64,000 nt of DNA. Source: Theobroma cacao. Taxonomy: Eukaryota; Streptophyta; Magnoliopsida; Malvales; Malvaceae. The position numbers and the translations under genes were made by a program. Positions 44,810 through 56,887 of this stretch are shown here, in pieces. Under the pieces are notes generated by a model that did no database searches, was not told where the DNA came from, and worked only from the letters and a program-made list of their open reading frames with translations. Position 1 is the stretch's first letter, and each line of letters opens with the position of its first letter. The stretch lies in the NCBI RefSeq assembly GCF_000208745.1, contig NC_030853.1, positions 9,538,203 through 9,602,202 on the forward strand, given 5' to 3'.

Positions 44810-47800
44810 ATGCCCTTCTCCTCCTACCTTGGCAACACCCGCCGTGGCGGAGGATGGGCCCAGTCGTTACTTCCTTCTTCATCAGCCACCGTCAAATCGA
44901 CCCCCAAATCCCATCCCGCTCGAAAGTCACGCAAACGGACGGCTCTGATCAACTACCTCTTCACCAACTTCTTCACCATATCTCTTTCCCTATCCCTTCT
45001 CTTCTTCCTCCTAACTCTCCTTCTCTTCGGTATCCCGAAACCCATATCATCCCACTTCAAGCCCCGATCCACAACCCGAAAGCCTACGATTCGGAAAACC
45101 GTAACTCGAAAACAGCCCACCTTGAATCCAAAGCAGAACGGTGCCGTGGTAGACGTAACGACTAAAGAACTGTATGATAAAATTGAGTTCTTGGATAAAG
45201 ATGGAGGGGCTTGGAAACAAGGGTGGAAAGTTAGTTACAATGGAGATGAATGGGATAGTGAAAAATTGAAGGTTTTTGTGGTACCTCATTCACATAATGA
45301 TCCAGGGTGGAAGTTCACTGTGGAAGAGTATTATGAGAGGCAGTCAAGGCATATACTGAATACCATTGTTGACACTTTATCAAAGGTGAGTTTTCTTTTT
45401 ATTGGTTTGGGGGGGGGGGGGGGGAGTGGGATTGGGTTGGGAGGTTACTTATGATGGGTTTTTGTTGAAATGGGGTGAATAAAGCTGGAATTTGCATTGG
45501 AATTTGGTTTTTGAGCTTGTTAGTTTTTTCTTTTTGTTGATATTTAGTGCTGAATAAAGTTGGACTTTGATTGGGATTTGGTTGTTGAGCTTGCTAGTCT
45601 TTCTTTTTTGTTGATATTTGTTGTTGGAAAAAAGTTTTAATTTTGCTTGGAATTTGATTTTTCAGCTGGTTAGTTTCTTCTTTTTCTCTTTTATGTTGAT
45701 ATTTAGTGTGGAATGAAGTTAGAATTGTGATTGGCGTTTGATTTTTGAAACTTGTTAGGCTTTTGTTGATCAATAGTGCTGAAGTGAGGTGAACTGAATG
45801 AAATAATGGGAATTCTTTTATCTTTCCTTTCCTTTGTAAAGAAATGGAATTTCGGTCATCCTTCTGATTCCTTTGGGAGTTATGGTGTTTCTTTTTTGGG
45901 AGTTAGTTTTGATGAATATGTTGGATTGTGCTGAAATGGTTGAATGAATTGAGTGTTTTGATTGGCATTTGGTTTTTGAGCTTGTTAGTTGCTGTTTTGC
46001 TTCTTGGATTATGTATTTTACAAAAAGCTGGTTATTGTGCACTTAGACTTATTTATAACTATTGAATCAAGGAGAAACAAGAAATTGTTAACTTTTGTTT
46101 TCTGATTAACAAATAATGGCAGCCTGTTAGATTTGGTAAATTTTGAAATTGTATTTGCAGGATGGTAGGCGGAAGTTCATATGGGAAGAGATGTCCTACT
46201 TGGAAAGGTGGTGGAGAGATGCCTCAGAGGATAAAAAGGAATCTTTTACAAATTTGGTGAAGAATGGGCAGTTAGAAATAGTAGGAGGTGGTTGGGTGAT
46301 GAATGATGAGGTATGCCCACAAGCTTATATAATCCTAGAAATTCATGCATGTGGGGTGGGGGCTTGGTTCATTGTTTTCTTTTCTCATTATGCTCTCATT
46401 CTCTCTCTTTTCTTTGCTTTGCTTTTCTTTTTTGGTTATTTTAGCCCTGTACTTAGAATTAAACTTCACTATGGCTATCTCAGAATTGTGAGGTTTTGAT
46501 TTTGACTCAACAAGTTTTTTGTTTTCTTTTTCTCGATACAGGCAAATTCACATTATTTTGCCATAATTGAGCAGGTATACCTTGAACCCTTTTTCTTGAT
46601 GATTGTATTTGGCTTTATGATTGTCTTTTCGGAAGGTTTTTGGTATGTTGAGGTCTTGTGACTTATGTGCATGTCAATGATTGTGTTCCATGATGTCAGG
46701 TTCTAAAATACCAGCTTGTCATATATTTTTGGATTTTCACTTGAAAAGATGCTTGACATGTTGGAATACACATCCTCAGAAACCATGATTTACTCATGCA
46801 TTTGTGATGTCTTTCTTGTTGTCTTTGCATTTACATCAATGATCAACAAGGTTTTTATTTGTCATGATTTTCTAACCCTAAAAATCCTTTAGTGCCTCAT
46901 TTTTACTTTGAATTTCTCATATTTGTAAAAGCAGATAACTGAGGGAAATATGTGGCTGAATGACACTATAGGGTTTGTTCCCAAAAATTCTTGGGCAATA
47001 GATCCATTTGGTTACTCACCTACCATGGCTTATCTCCTCCGCCGTATGGGCTTTGAGAATATGCTTATTCAAAGGACTCATTATGAGCTGAAGAAGGAAC
47101 TTGCTTGGAATAAAAATTTGGAATACATATGGCGTCAGAGCTGGGATGCTGAGGAAACTACTGACATTTTTGTACATATGATGCCATTCTATTCATATGA
47201 TATTCCACATACTTGTGGACCAGAGCCTGCTATTTGTTGTCAGTTTGATTTTGCTCGGACGCATGGCTTCTTTTATGAACTCTGCCCATGGGGAAGACAT
47301 CCTGTAGAGACTAACCAGGAAAATGTCCACGAGAGGGCGATAAAACTACTAGATCAATATAGGAAGAAGTCAACCCTATACCGGACCAATACACTTCTTG
47401 TACCTCTTGGGGATGATTTCCGCTATGTAAGTGTTGATGAAGCTGAAGCTCAGTTTAGAAATTACCAAATGATATTTGACTACATCAATTCTAATCCCAG
47501 TTTAAATGCGGAAGCAAAATTTGGTACTTTGGATGACTATTTCCAAACCCTTCGGGAGGAGGCTGACAGAATAAATTATTCACTTCCTAGAGAAATTGGC
47601 TCTGGTCAGGTTGGAGGTTTTCCTTCTTTATCAGGTGACTTCTTTACTTATGCTGATAGGCAGCAGGATTATTGGAGTGGGTATTATGTGTCGAGACCTT
47701 TCTTCAAAGCTGTTGATCGAGTACTAGAGCATACACTTCGTGCATCAGAAATGTTGATGGCATTCTTACTTGGTTATTGCCAGAGAGCACAATGTGAAAA

Positions 47801-49667
47801 GTTGCCAACGGGGTATGCTTATAAGTTGACAGCTGCAAGGAGGAATTTAGCTCTTTTCCAGCATCATGATGGGGTGACTGGAACTGCCAAGGATCATGTT
47901 GTTCTGGATTATGGAACTCGGATGCACACTTCTTTACAGGACCTGCAGATTTTCATGTCCAAAGCAATTGAAGTATTGCTTGGAATTCGCCAAGAGAAGT
48001 CAGATCAGACCCCTGCCCAGTTTGATCCTGAACAGGTGAGATCAAAATATGATGCTCTACCTGTGCATAGAGCAATCAGTGCTCGGGAAGGAACTGCACA
48101 GTCAGTTGTACTCTTTAATCCTCTTGAGCAAACAAGAGAGGAGGTTGTGATGGTAGTTGTTAACAGACCAGATGTTACTGTTTTAGACTCAAACTGGACT
48201 TGTGTTCAAAGCCAGGTTTCTCCTGAATTGCAGCATGACGAAAGCAAGATTTTTACAGGCAGACATCGCATCCACTGGACAGCTTCTGTTCCTGCCATGG
48301 GTTTGCAGACATATTATATTGCTAATGGGTTTGTTGGATGTGAAAAAGCTAAACCAGTGGAACTCAAACTCTTCTCAAAGTTGAGTTCAATTCAGTGCCC
48401 TACACCATATGCTTGCTCAAAAGTAGATGGAGATGTCGTTGAAATAGAGAATTTGTATCAAACTCTGACCTTTGATGTCAAGCATGGTTTGTTACAAAAA
48501 GTAGTCCACAAAAATGGTCCCCAAAGCGTCGTGGTTGAAGAGATAGGCCTTTACTCAAGTTCGGGAGGTGCATACCTTTTTCTACCCAACGGTGATGCTC
48601 AGCCTATAATTCAGTCTGGTGGACATCTGGTTATCTCTGAGGGTCCCTTGATGCAGGAGGTGTACTCTTATCCAAAGACCTCATGGGAGAAAACCCCCAT
48701 CTCCCACAGTACTCGTATATACCATGGAGGCAACACATTTCAGGAGTTTCTGATTGAGAAGGAATATCATGTTGAGCTTCTTGGCAGGGATTTTAATGAC
48801 AGAGAATTAATTGTTAGGTATAAGACTGATACTGATAATAAAAGAATTTTCTACTCTGACTTGAATGGCTTTCAGATGAGCCGGAGAGAAACCTATGATA
48901 AGATTCCATTGCAGGGAAATTACTACCCTATGCCCTCTCTTGCATTCATGCAAGGGTCAAATGGCCAGCGGTTTTCTGTTCATTCTCGACAGTCGTTGGG
49001 TGCAGCAAGCCTTAAAGAGGGGTGGCTAGAGATTATGCTTGACCGTCGTTTGGTGAGAGATGATGGGCGTGGTCTTGGGCAAGGAGTGATGGACAATCGA
49101 GTCATGAATGTTGTTTTCCATCTCCTGTTGGAATCCAACATTTCAACTTCAAATTCTGTTTCCAACTCTCTTCCTCTGAGTCCATCTCTTCTTTCTCATC
49201 GTGTTAGTGCTCACTTGAATTATCCATTACATGCATTCATTGCCAAGAAGCCACAAGAAATTTCTGTACAGATACACTCGAGAACCTTTGCTCCTTTAGC
49301 TGCTCCCTTACCATGTGATTTGCATATTGTGAGTTTCAAAGTCCCTCGACCATCAAAATATTCTCAGCAGCAACTTGGAGATCCTAGGTTTGTTCTAATG
49401 TTGCATAGGCGAAATTTTGATTCTTCTTACTGCCAGAAGGCCAGATCGCAGTGTACAAGTGTGGCTGATGAGCCTGTAAATCTTTTCAACATGTTCAAGG
49501 GTCTTGCAGTACTGAATGCAAGAGCAACTTCTTTAAATCTTCTACATGAGGATACAGAGATGCTAGGGTACAGTGAGCAGTTTGGTGATGTTGCTCAAGA
49601 GGGACATGTAATTATCACTCCCATGGAAATACAAGCATACAAGTTGGAATTGAGGCCACACCAGTGA
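44810..49667 (+). CDS. GMII: Golgi alpha-mannosidase II (GH38), 4 exons
   Basis: Exons 44810-45385, 46161-46310, 46542-46574 and 46935-49667, all joined in phase 0 with GT-AG introns, give 1163 residues, close to the length of plant Golgi mannosidase II. A type II membrane layout is visible: short basic cytosolic N-terminus (RKSRKR, ~39-43), one hydrophobic anchor at ~49-75, Pro/Arg-rich stem, then the lumenal GH38 domain. Family landmarks: HSHNDPGW at 160-167 (zinc ligands H162, D164), AIDPFG with the expected nucleophile at D276, GDDFR at 412-416 and LFQHHDGVTGTAKDH with zinc-site histidine around 563-564. In plants this enzyme trims two mannoses from GlcNAcMan5GlcNAc2 in the Golgi so that complex N-glycans can form. 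The start is the first ATG giving the conserved basic/anchor region; frame open to TGA. Exon 4 holds most of the catalytic and C-terminal beta domains. Looks intact. Neighbours: solo LTR upstream, convergent GMPP-like gene downstream. Confidence 0.96.
45409..45424. repeat. Poly-G tract in mannosidase intron 1
   Basis: Sixteen consecutive G about 24 bases after the donor site. Length is likely variable and sequencing here error-prone; any frame through it is not coding. Confidence 0.95.
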
Positions 49668-50804
49668 AGACGGAGGCTGATTTAAGTACTACTTTCCTAC
49701 TGATGCTGATCAAATGGAATTAGTAGTGAAGGAGAGCTGATCCTGTATCCCACTGTCAACATAATTATGATTAGTGGTAATTAACCATGTGCTGCTATCC
49801 CATGAAATATCTGAACAAGTCAAGAGACTTCAGACTAGCAGAATGTAAAGACTTTTGGATGAAGTGCGTGGCTGAAAAATGAGTAATTTAGTGGAATGGT
49901 AAGAGGTTACCTGCATCGAATTATCATAGAAAGATATCAGGATAGTTTTTGCTGTTTTTTGTGTACAATTAGTGTTATTAGTTGAACACTGAGAAATTCA
50001 TTTTTTGTGATATTTTCTGGGGAACTGAGATTTCTGTAAACACCTTCTAGAGCTAAGGTTGGACCATAATCAACTTGAAATTTTGCTTATATCATTTTGC
50101 TTTGCAAATATTGGTTCTCATGCGTGAGAGTTTAAGAATCAAGCATGTGCTAGCAATTTAGTTTGGTTAGCTCCAAATGTATACAAAGTTGCAGAGGAAG
50201 GGACTTGGTGTTTGCTTTTTTGAGAATGATATTTAACGCAGTGCAATTCATTTTCTTTTGTTTCTTGTCCTCCAATTACCAGTTTTTGATAATCTCTCAA
50301 AATGACAATGATGTGTGCTTCAATGCAACTTTAAAAGGACTGGGATTCCTTGATTCCAATGACAGATCAATATGCGGTATTGACTTGTTCTTCAAGGAAT
50401 GTTTTGTAGGTGAACAAAATCAGTTAAGGGCATATTCCCTGGAAACATGAGTTTGTCAAAGTTCAATTTAGTTAGTTTTGATCAGAGGTTGATGATTTTC
50501 AAACTAACAAGGGTCATAAATACAACTTGGAAACAACAACACAAATCATATGCATAAATAAAAGCAGCAACCTGTAGGATCAAAGCAATCAAATGGCCTA
50601 TCTCCTTGTTCAAGATTTTGCATTCTGACTTCCAAAATTTTCAATCTACAATAATTAGACTTTTATCCCATATCACAACCTTTTGGTGGAAAAACTTTTC
50701 CGCAGCTGTACCTCTACCTTTGATTATGGTGTCACTATCAGCAATAGTTTTGGTGCCTTTTCTTTTTCCAATGGCAAAAATCAGGACCGCTCATCTTTCA
50801 ACTG
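49668..50804. other. Intergenic region between two convergent genes
   Basis: Holds the 3' UTRs of the mannosidase (plus) and the GMPP-like gene (minus). AT-rich, no conserved protein and no TE recognised. A 95-codon frame at 50163-50450 looks like chance. Confidence 0.6.
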
Positions 50805-53800
50805 TCATAAAATGATCTCGTCCTGCACACTCAAGTTAAGGGTCTTATTCGGAAGAACAATACTATTGATCACCACAACTTCATCTTCAACAGTAACAGC
50901 TTCTCCTGCAATAGAGAAACTAAAACTCAACATTTCTTCTGGTATATCGGAGGTTTCAGCCATTAAAAATATATAGTATTGAACCATAGAAGAAATTTAG
51001 AAGGAAAAGTACCAAGGATGGTAATTCCAAGCTTTGCATTGTAGTCCCCATCAGCCTGAAAAATAAGGTTGGACATCAGCCAGCCAAGCAAAGATGATCT
51101 GCCTTATTTTCTTCTAACATGTTTTGTTATAATCATAAATCATGTTCCATATCATACCAAGAAACCAGTTTGTGCCTGCTATGATAAACCTAAAAGGCTG
51201 ATTGAACATAAATTTGCTCAATTCATTTCTATGTATTTGTCCCTATGTGTGTGCATGCACGTGGGTATATGCATAGAATATGGTTATTACACAAGAGAAC
51301 TAAACTTGCCTGGACACGGGACCATTTCCCGATAGATGACTTCCATCCAACAATAGAATTAATAACAACTGCATTTTCCTGACAGGAGAATACAGGAAAT
51401 TATATTTCCCTTGAATGAATAATTACTTACACTGGCTTAACACAAAGATATGTGAGAACAAATTCCTTACAAGCATTCGCTTCCTTACCTGAACTTCAAC
51501 ATCATCCAAGATGATACAACTTATGAGCCTTACCCCTGCTCCTACACGAACATTTGCTGAAATAGAGACACTGGGACCAATCTGTTCAACAATGTGACTC
51601 AGAACTCAGTTGCACAATTGAACAGAGATTGCTCAAAGAGTATATTGAGAACTGCTGGGAGAAAAATGATGAGTTAGAATACCTTTGCGGTTGGATGTAC
51701 TTTGGCTGAAGGATGCACATACACATCACCAACAATTGTAGCACTTTTAGTTCCATCTCCAGCAGCCAACAGGTGTGGGGAGGTCAAGCGGAATTGAGCA
51801 AGATAAAGACCAGAACATTTTACTGACATCCTGTACCAATAATTACAGGTTTATATATGCAGAAGACAGTCAATAATAATTCATTGAAAAAGAAAAAAAT
51901 ATCTAGCCAATCATTCTACCCTGGAGTCTTGATCTGTTCCCAGAAATCCATGGTCTCATATGTATACAACTGCTTCTTTCCAGCAAAAGGGGACAAAATA
52001 TCTTGATCCAATCTAATAAAATCTACGGGAAGGGCCCTACTGAGAAGAAACAGATACCAGTATTAAATTTGGAACTGCAGCATTTCATAATGAATGGTAA
52101 CCATAAAAGAAAAGAAAAAACCAACAGAAAATGAACATTTTCTTAGATGGAAAACACATCAAAAAGAGATTGAAAAGAGAAAAACCATATTATCAAAGAC
52201 TAAAACACATCATCTCGACTTTTTTAGGAAAAGTGGTAGCTCCAGGAGAGATAATTGAGAGGAAACTTGTTATATTGATTGTGCACTGTTGAGGATTATG
52301 TGCAAAACTATGTTTTCTCCTCTGCCAAAAATTCTATCTTATAAGTTGGAACTAGGGATGTAAATGGGTTATTGTTATATGGGTAACTGCAGGTATCAAA
52401 CCCGATAACATAGGGTTAGGGTACCCTATATTTGGTTATGAGGCAGATTAGGGTAATGCTTTTAAAACCCGACACACATTCGAATAGGTTTTAGGTATCA
52501 CCTTTAGGATACCCTAAACCTGAACCCAATTATATATGTCACAAAAACTTTATATTTCCTGGGATTTCAACTTTTATCCTTTTACCTTAAGACAATCTTT
52601 ATCATCTCAACCAACCAACCTTTTTTGTAAACTAATAAATGCAATGTTAATTTATATTAGTCGAACTGTGTTGCAAACTTAGTAGGGATAGAACTCATAG
52701 GAGGATGGGAAACACTTTAAGTCTTTGCCAAATTTGCCAACTTAAATGGGTATTTAACGGATAGTTGTTTACTATTAGGATTCAGTTTTGGATAGTATTT
52801 TGTAATTTTGTACGGGTTTTAATAGGGTTTGGATACTTGATAACTATACAATTTCAGGTTGCTTATCTCAAAAATAGTGGGTACCCTACCCGTTTACATC
52901 TCTAGGTGGAACTTGTTAACTTCATGGCACGTATACCGTTATCATCAACATGTATCAAAGCCAAATTATAAACATGACATGTCTCTCATCCATTTTCCTA
53001 AATATTTGAAAGTATAGCAGTAAAAGAAAATTTTTTTAAAATAGTAAAACTAATGAAAGAGGTTAACCTTGTTGGAGATTGTAAGGTTTCAAAGCTGGAC
53101 AAATGGCGTATATTAGCTGCAATAGGACAAAAAAAAAAAGTCATATACTGATAAAGGAGAGACGGTTTTTGCCAAACAGTAGGAAACAACCATGTTGTAA
53201 AAGCTTAAAGACTGCAGCATGCAGCATGACCTCAGTCTTATGTTCCATAACAACAAAGTTGAGTTTTTAGCTCAAGGGCAATGGGCTACCACATGTACCC
53301 ATAAAAAAAAGAAACAGACAGAAATATTTAATGATGTGTAGTCATATCTTATTTCTGCCGAGACTATACAAAGATTACACATATCATGCTTGTTAAGGCA
53401 TCATCAATTGTAATTAGAAAATAACCTTGGCCTTCCCGGTGTGTGGAGACTTCCTGAATGGCAGTAAAGACATCAGGGGTAAAGATGTAAACTCCACAGT
53501 TAATTAAATCACTTACCTGCATTCCATCAAATGTAAACAGCTAATTAAAAAAGCCAGGAAGTAATAACTTTCACTAAATCATTAGTACTATTAATCAAGA
53601 TATGAATTCCTCATATGCTAAGTAAAAGGTTGAAACTGCACCATGCACATACAAAAGTCTCAGGTTTCTCAGTGTAATGCAGTAGCTCATTGGTGATTGT
53701 GTCAGCAACCAACTCGCCAAACTGGTTAGCTGATTCAGCAGAAACCTGCACAGGAAACAAGAAGAAAAAGTTAAAAGACTACCACAACAAAGACTAAAGT

Positions 53801-54554
53801 TCTTGCAGTTAAAGCAAATTTTAAAAATAAATCTGCAGATAATTAAAATACTAACCTTGATTACTAATACTGTTCCCATCCCACCATATCTTTTGTGAGC
53901 CTCTGTAGAAATGAGCATCCAATTAATGCTCAAATTTTAAAGGAGAAGCACACTCAAGTATAAAGTTATATAAGGAACAGGAAAGTTACCAAGCATTTCT
54001 GTCAATGGAAAACTGCAACAAACATCACAATTTAGCAGGAATACATGTGACTGCACATAAACAGGACGAAAATATATGATAAATAAATCAAAGCATCTGC
54101 ACATTCGAATTAGCATTGTTTGAAAAGTTATAGAAGATGGACAATCAGAAATTTGATGAAAAATTTGTACAAAAATGAAAGAATAGAAAAAGTAATGCAG
54201 AATTCAAACCGGGTTGTCTTCCATGATTATATTTCTGAAGTAATAAAGGCCACCAGCTGAACCATGGGGTTTATCCTCTTTCAAGTACCTACCTCAACAA
54301 ACGGGAAAACAAAAAGTGAGACGCAACATATAATAGAAGACTAAAACAGCGAAACATAATAAATCAGTGCACTAATCACCTCACTGGTACTTTCAACTCA
54401 CTAGAGATTGAAGAGACGTATAATGCAAACTCCCTCTCCTCATAAAATCCAATCAGAAAAATATGAGCCAAGTTGGGTAACTATTCAACAACAGAACAAC
54501 GGTGTAGGAAATCAATAAACATAAACATTATGACTGGAATTACAACCAAAGATA

Positions 54555-54596
<42 letters not shown>

Positions 54597-55006
54597 GAAG
54601 CATGGAACATAGTGTTGCAATTATGGTACATAAGATTAAGATAACAATGAGAACACAATTGTGTGACAAATGCTTTAAAGTTTATCCGGAAATGGAATAA
54701 AGGAGCAAGAAGGTAGTAAAAGAGAATACCCTTTTACAAGCAGAAATAGGGTGATGAACCATAGGCTGCCCTGCTAAAGGGAACAAAGGTTTTGGAGTAT
54801 TGAATGAGAGAGGCCTAAATCTAGTCCCTGGAAAAAATAAAATCCAAGCAACAAAACAAAACTCATCAAAACCCAAATCCAAAACCCACAAAGAAAATTG
54901 CTTCATTTGTTTATTTATTTACATAATGAAAGCAAACTTTATTACCTTTGGTGGGTCCACCAACCATAATCACAGCAACCGCCTTCTCCTGATCTGAGCT
55001 CTCCAT
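50805..55006 (-). CDS. GDP-mannose pyrophosphorylase-like protein (GMPPA/KONJAC type), 15 exons
   Basis: I joined 15 exons by eye, all in frame: 54946-55006, 54730-54827, 54380-54480, 54210-54288, 53990-54050, 53856-53902, 53653-53745, 53426-53516, 53068-53116, 51920-52036, 51683-51830, 51489-51581, 51310-51378, 51013-51055, 50805-50905; 1251 nt, 416 residues. The N-terminus has [20 protein letters not shown] (from V15), the nucleotidyltransferase loop in the form typical of GMPPA, with a short insert relative to the catalytic GMPPB loop. Then [17 protein letters not shown] (~87), [13 protein letters not shown] (~116), VFTAIQEV and a left-handed beta-helix of hexapeptide repeats (~300-400), ending in DEIIL. 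Arabidopsis KONJAC proteins of this type raise the activity of the catalytic GDP-mannose pyrophosphorylase and are needed for glucomannan; direct catalysis is doubtful. Expected cytosolic. Intron 13 is GC-AG. Intron 9 (~950 bp) holds a hAT-like element. No defects seen. Confidence 0.93.
51056..51309 (-). other. GC-AG intron (intron 13) of the GMPP-like gene
   Basis: The donor on the minus strand reads CAG|GCAAGT and the acceptor TTTTTCAG|GCTGAT. Only this reading keeps the frame between SRVQ and ADGDYN. CAG|GCAAGT is the usual form of the rare GC donor. Confidence 0.88.
52353..52904. mobile_element. hAT-type non-autonomous element in intron 9
   Basis: 552 bp with terminal inverted repeats TAGGGATGTAAATGGG at the left and CCCGTTTACATCTCTA at the right, flanked by an 8-bp target duplication with one mismatch (GTTGGAAC at 52345-52352, GGTGGAAC at 52905-52912). 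8-bp duplications and TAGGGATGTAAA-type ends are characteristic of plant hAT MITEs. No transposase. Confidence 0.92.
54555..54595. repeat. (TAA)n microsatellite in GMPP-like intron 2
   Basis: About 13 AAT/TAA units between exons 2 and 3. Confidence 0.97.
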
Positions 55007-55927
55007 GTCCAAAAACCCTAGACCTTCACCTCAGAGAGAGAGAGGGAACCGAAAGCAGATAGTAATAGGCTTTCAGTTGACAGAAATCAAAGCTAGATAG
55101 GTTTCAGTTCTGGGATTTTAGTCGGACAGTGAAAGGATTTTATTGGCTAGAGTTTGATCTGCGTGCGGGCACTTAACTAACTTCGTGCAGACCGATGACC
55201 ATGCTGTATGCGGTATCATATCAATTACGAGAATACACCACAAATCTCTCTTCCCAAAATCACTTTTAATAATACAAAAATACTCCTGATAAGTGAAAAT
55301 GAAAAAAAAATTAAAATAGAAAGCTTAAGTTTTTAATTGCATATTATAAAAAATTAATATTTTATACTTAAAATTAATTTAAATTATTAAAATTTTAATG
55401 ATAATAATATTTAAATTATAAAATATTAATATTTCAAAATGTTAATAATTAAATTATCACTTACTAATATCTTAAATAAATTATAAATTATTAATATTTA
55501 AAAAAAAATAAAATAAAAATAAATAACTATTTATTATAATAAAAAGTTTAAGTTTTTAATTATATGTTATAGAAACTGAATATTTTAAATTTAAAAATTA
55601 ATTATCAATTATTAATATTTTAATTATCATAAATATTAAATTATAAATAAAATATTAATGATTAAATTAAAAATAAAATATTAAAACTTTAAACTTTAAA
55701 CACAAATCAAGACGGCAAAAGCAAGCAGAGATAATCATAGCAGATAAATGGAGAAAGGAATGGAGAAAGGAATACAGGAGAACACTTAGCCATGACTTTT
55801 ATAGAGATTTGGCCTTAATAGCACTTTAGTCCTCTCCCTATATATCACAAGGAATTTGAATACATTAAAGATGCTGCCTTTCTCAACTAGGTTCAAAGAT
55901 AATGTAACCTTCCAATTTCTAGAGGAA
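55007..55927 (-). promoter_or_regulatory. Upstream region of the GMPP-like gene
   Basis: Just upstream of the start codon (minus strand) there is a CT-rich stretch (CAGAGAGAGAGAGGG on plus, ~55031), as often found in plant 5' UTRs. From ~55250 to 55740 the sequence is extremely AT-rich with repeated ATTAATATTT-like words. No gene or TE is recognised. Promoter role inferred from position. Confidence 0.45.
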
Positions 55928-56887
55928 TTGTGATCGACGCATAAACCTACATAAGTATGGCCCACTAAGCCCAAGCAAACCTAATTAAATAATGCATGGG
56001 TTAGTTATTCATCGCATTTACATATTAATTCATCATCAATTTATGAATATGCATTTAATTCATGAAGATTAGCACATTAAGCAACTTCTCAACATAAAGC
56101 GTGACTTTTTTCATATTTCATATAAATATTCACATATTAAAATCAACTGTGGTTTGACACGCATCCCATGCTTGTATTGTTATGGCTCACCTACCATAGT
56201 CTTATTATTCACATGTACCCACATCCGGGGCCCAACATAAAGTGCAGAAATATAAACAAATATGAGTATATCAATATTATTTACATAATCAAGTTTATTA
56301 TAAACATGACGGTTCAAGGACTAGACTAGACATGCTACGGAGTGTATGACATTAGAAGGTTGGAAAGAAGACTCCACCACACCTACCACGAATGAGTTGC
56401 TCTATTGCTCCACAAGTTGCTTAGTCAAGCAAGCTATTGATTTGAAACAAAATAGGGAAAAATAATGTGTAAGTCACAAAGATTTCATGAGTGGATACGA
56501 GAAAAGGGACAAGCCAAAGATAAAGAGTTTTGCAATAAGTCATAATTTACAAAACAATATGATAATCATATAACTTCTTTTAATAACCATAAACGCATTT
56601 GATAAATCTAAATGCATAAAATATAATAACCATATGCAAGCTCAACTTACAAAACATTTGTAAGGAGATAACCGAAGGTGATCGTCGAACCTTTAAACTC
56701 AACATTAAACATTCAACTTGAGTAGGTATCATTTATTCAACAATTCGTCTCATCATTTCTAGGTAGACAAAATAATCATTAATTGCTAATCAGGCGTCAC
56801 AATATCCAATATATAGATATCGAATCAATACATACCATTAGCAAATTAAAGGAGAATGGGTACTTTCACCCAACTCACCCTTACAAA
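55928..56887 (-). repeat. Remnant of an LTR-A-related LTR (copy 8)
   Basis: Begins TGTGATCGACGCATAAACC with the family phrase CCCACTAAGCCCAAGCAAACC shortly after, and near 56495 the GAAAAGGGACAAGCCAAAGA segment parallels GGAAGGGAACAAGCAACAAT in copy 5. Diverged and truncated at the right, where family-C LTR sequence starts. Confidence 0.65.

Noticed and set aside
45386..45454. Extension of mannosidase exon 1 through the poly-G tract
   Set aside because: A GT donor at 45386 joins in phase to the conserved next exon; the extension would encode a glycine run and stop.
50163..50450. 95-codon frame between the two convergent genes
   Set aside because: No recognisable motif and an unlikely composition; more consistent with 3' UTR or intergenic sequence.
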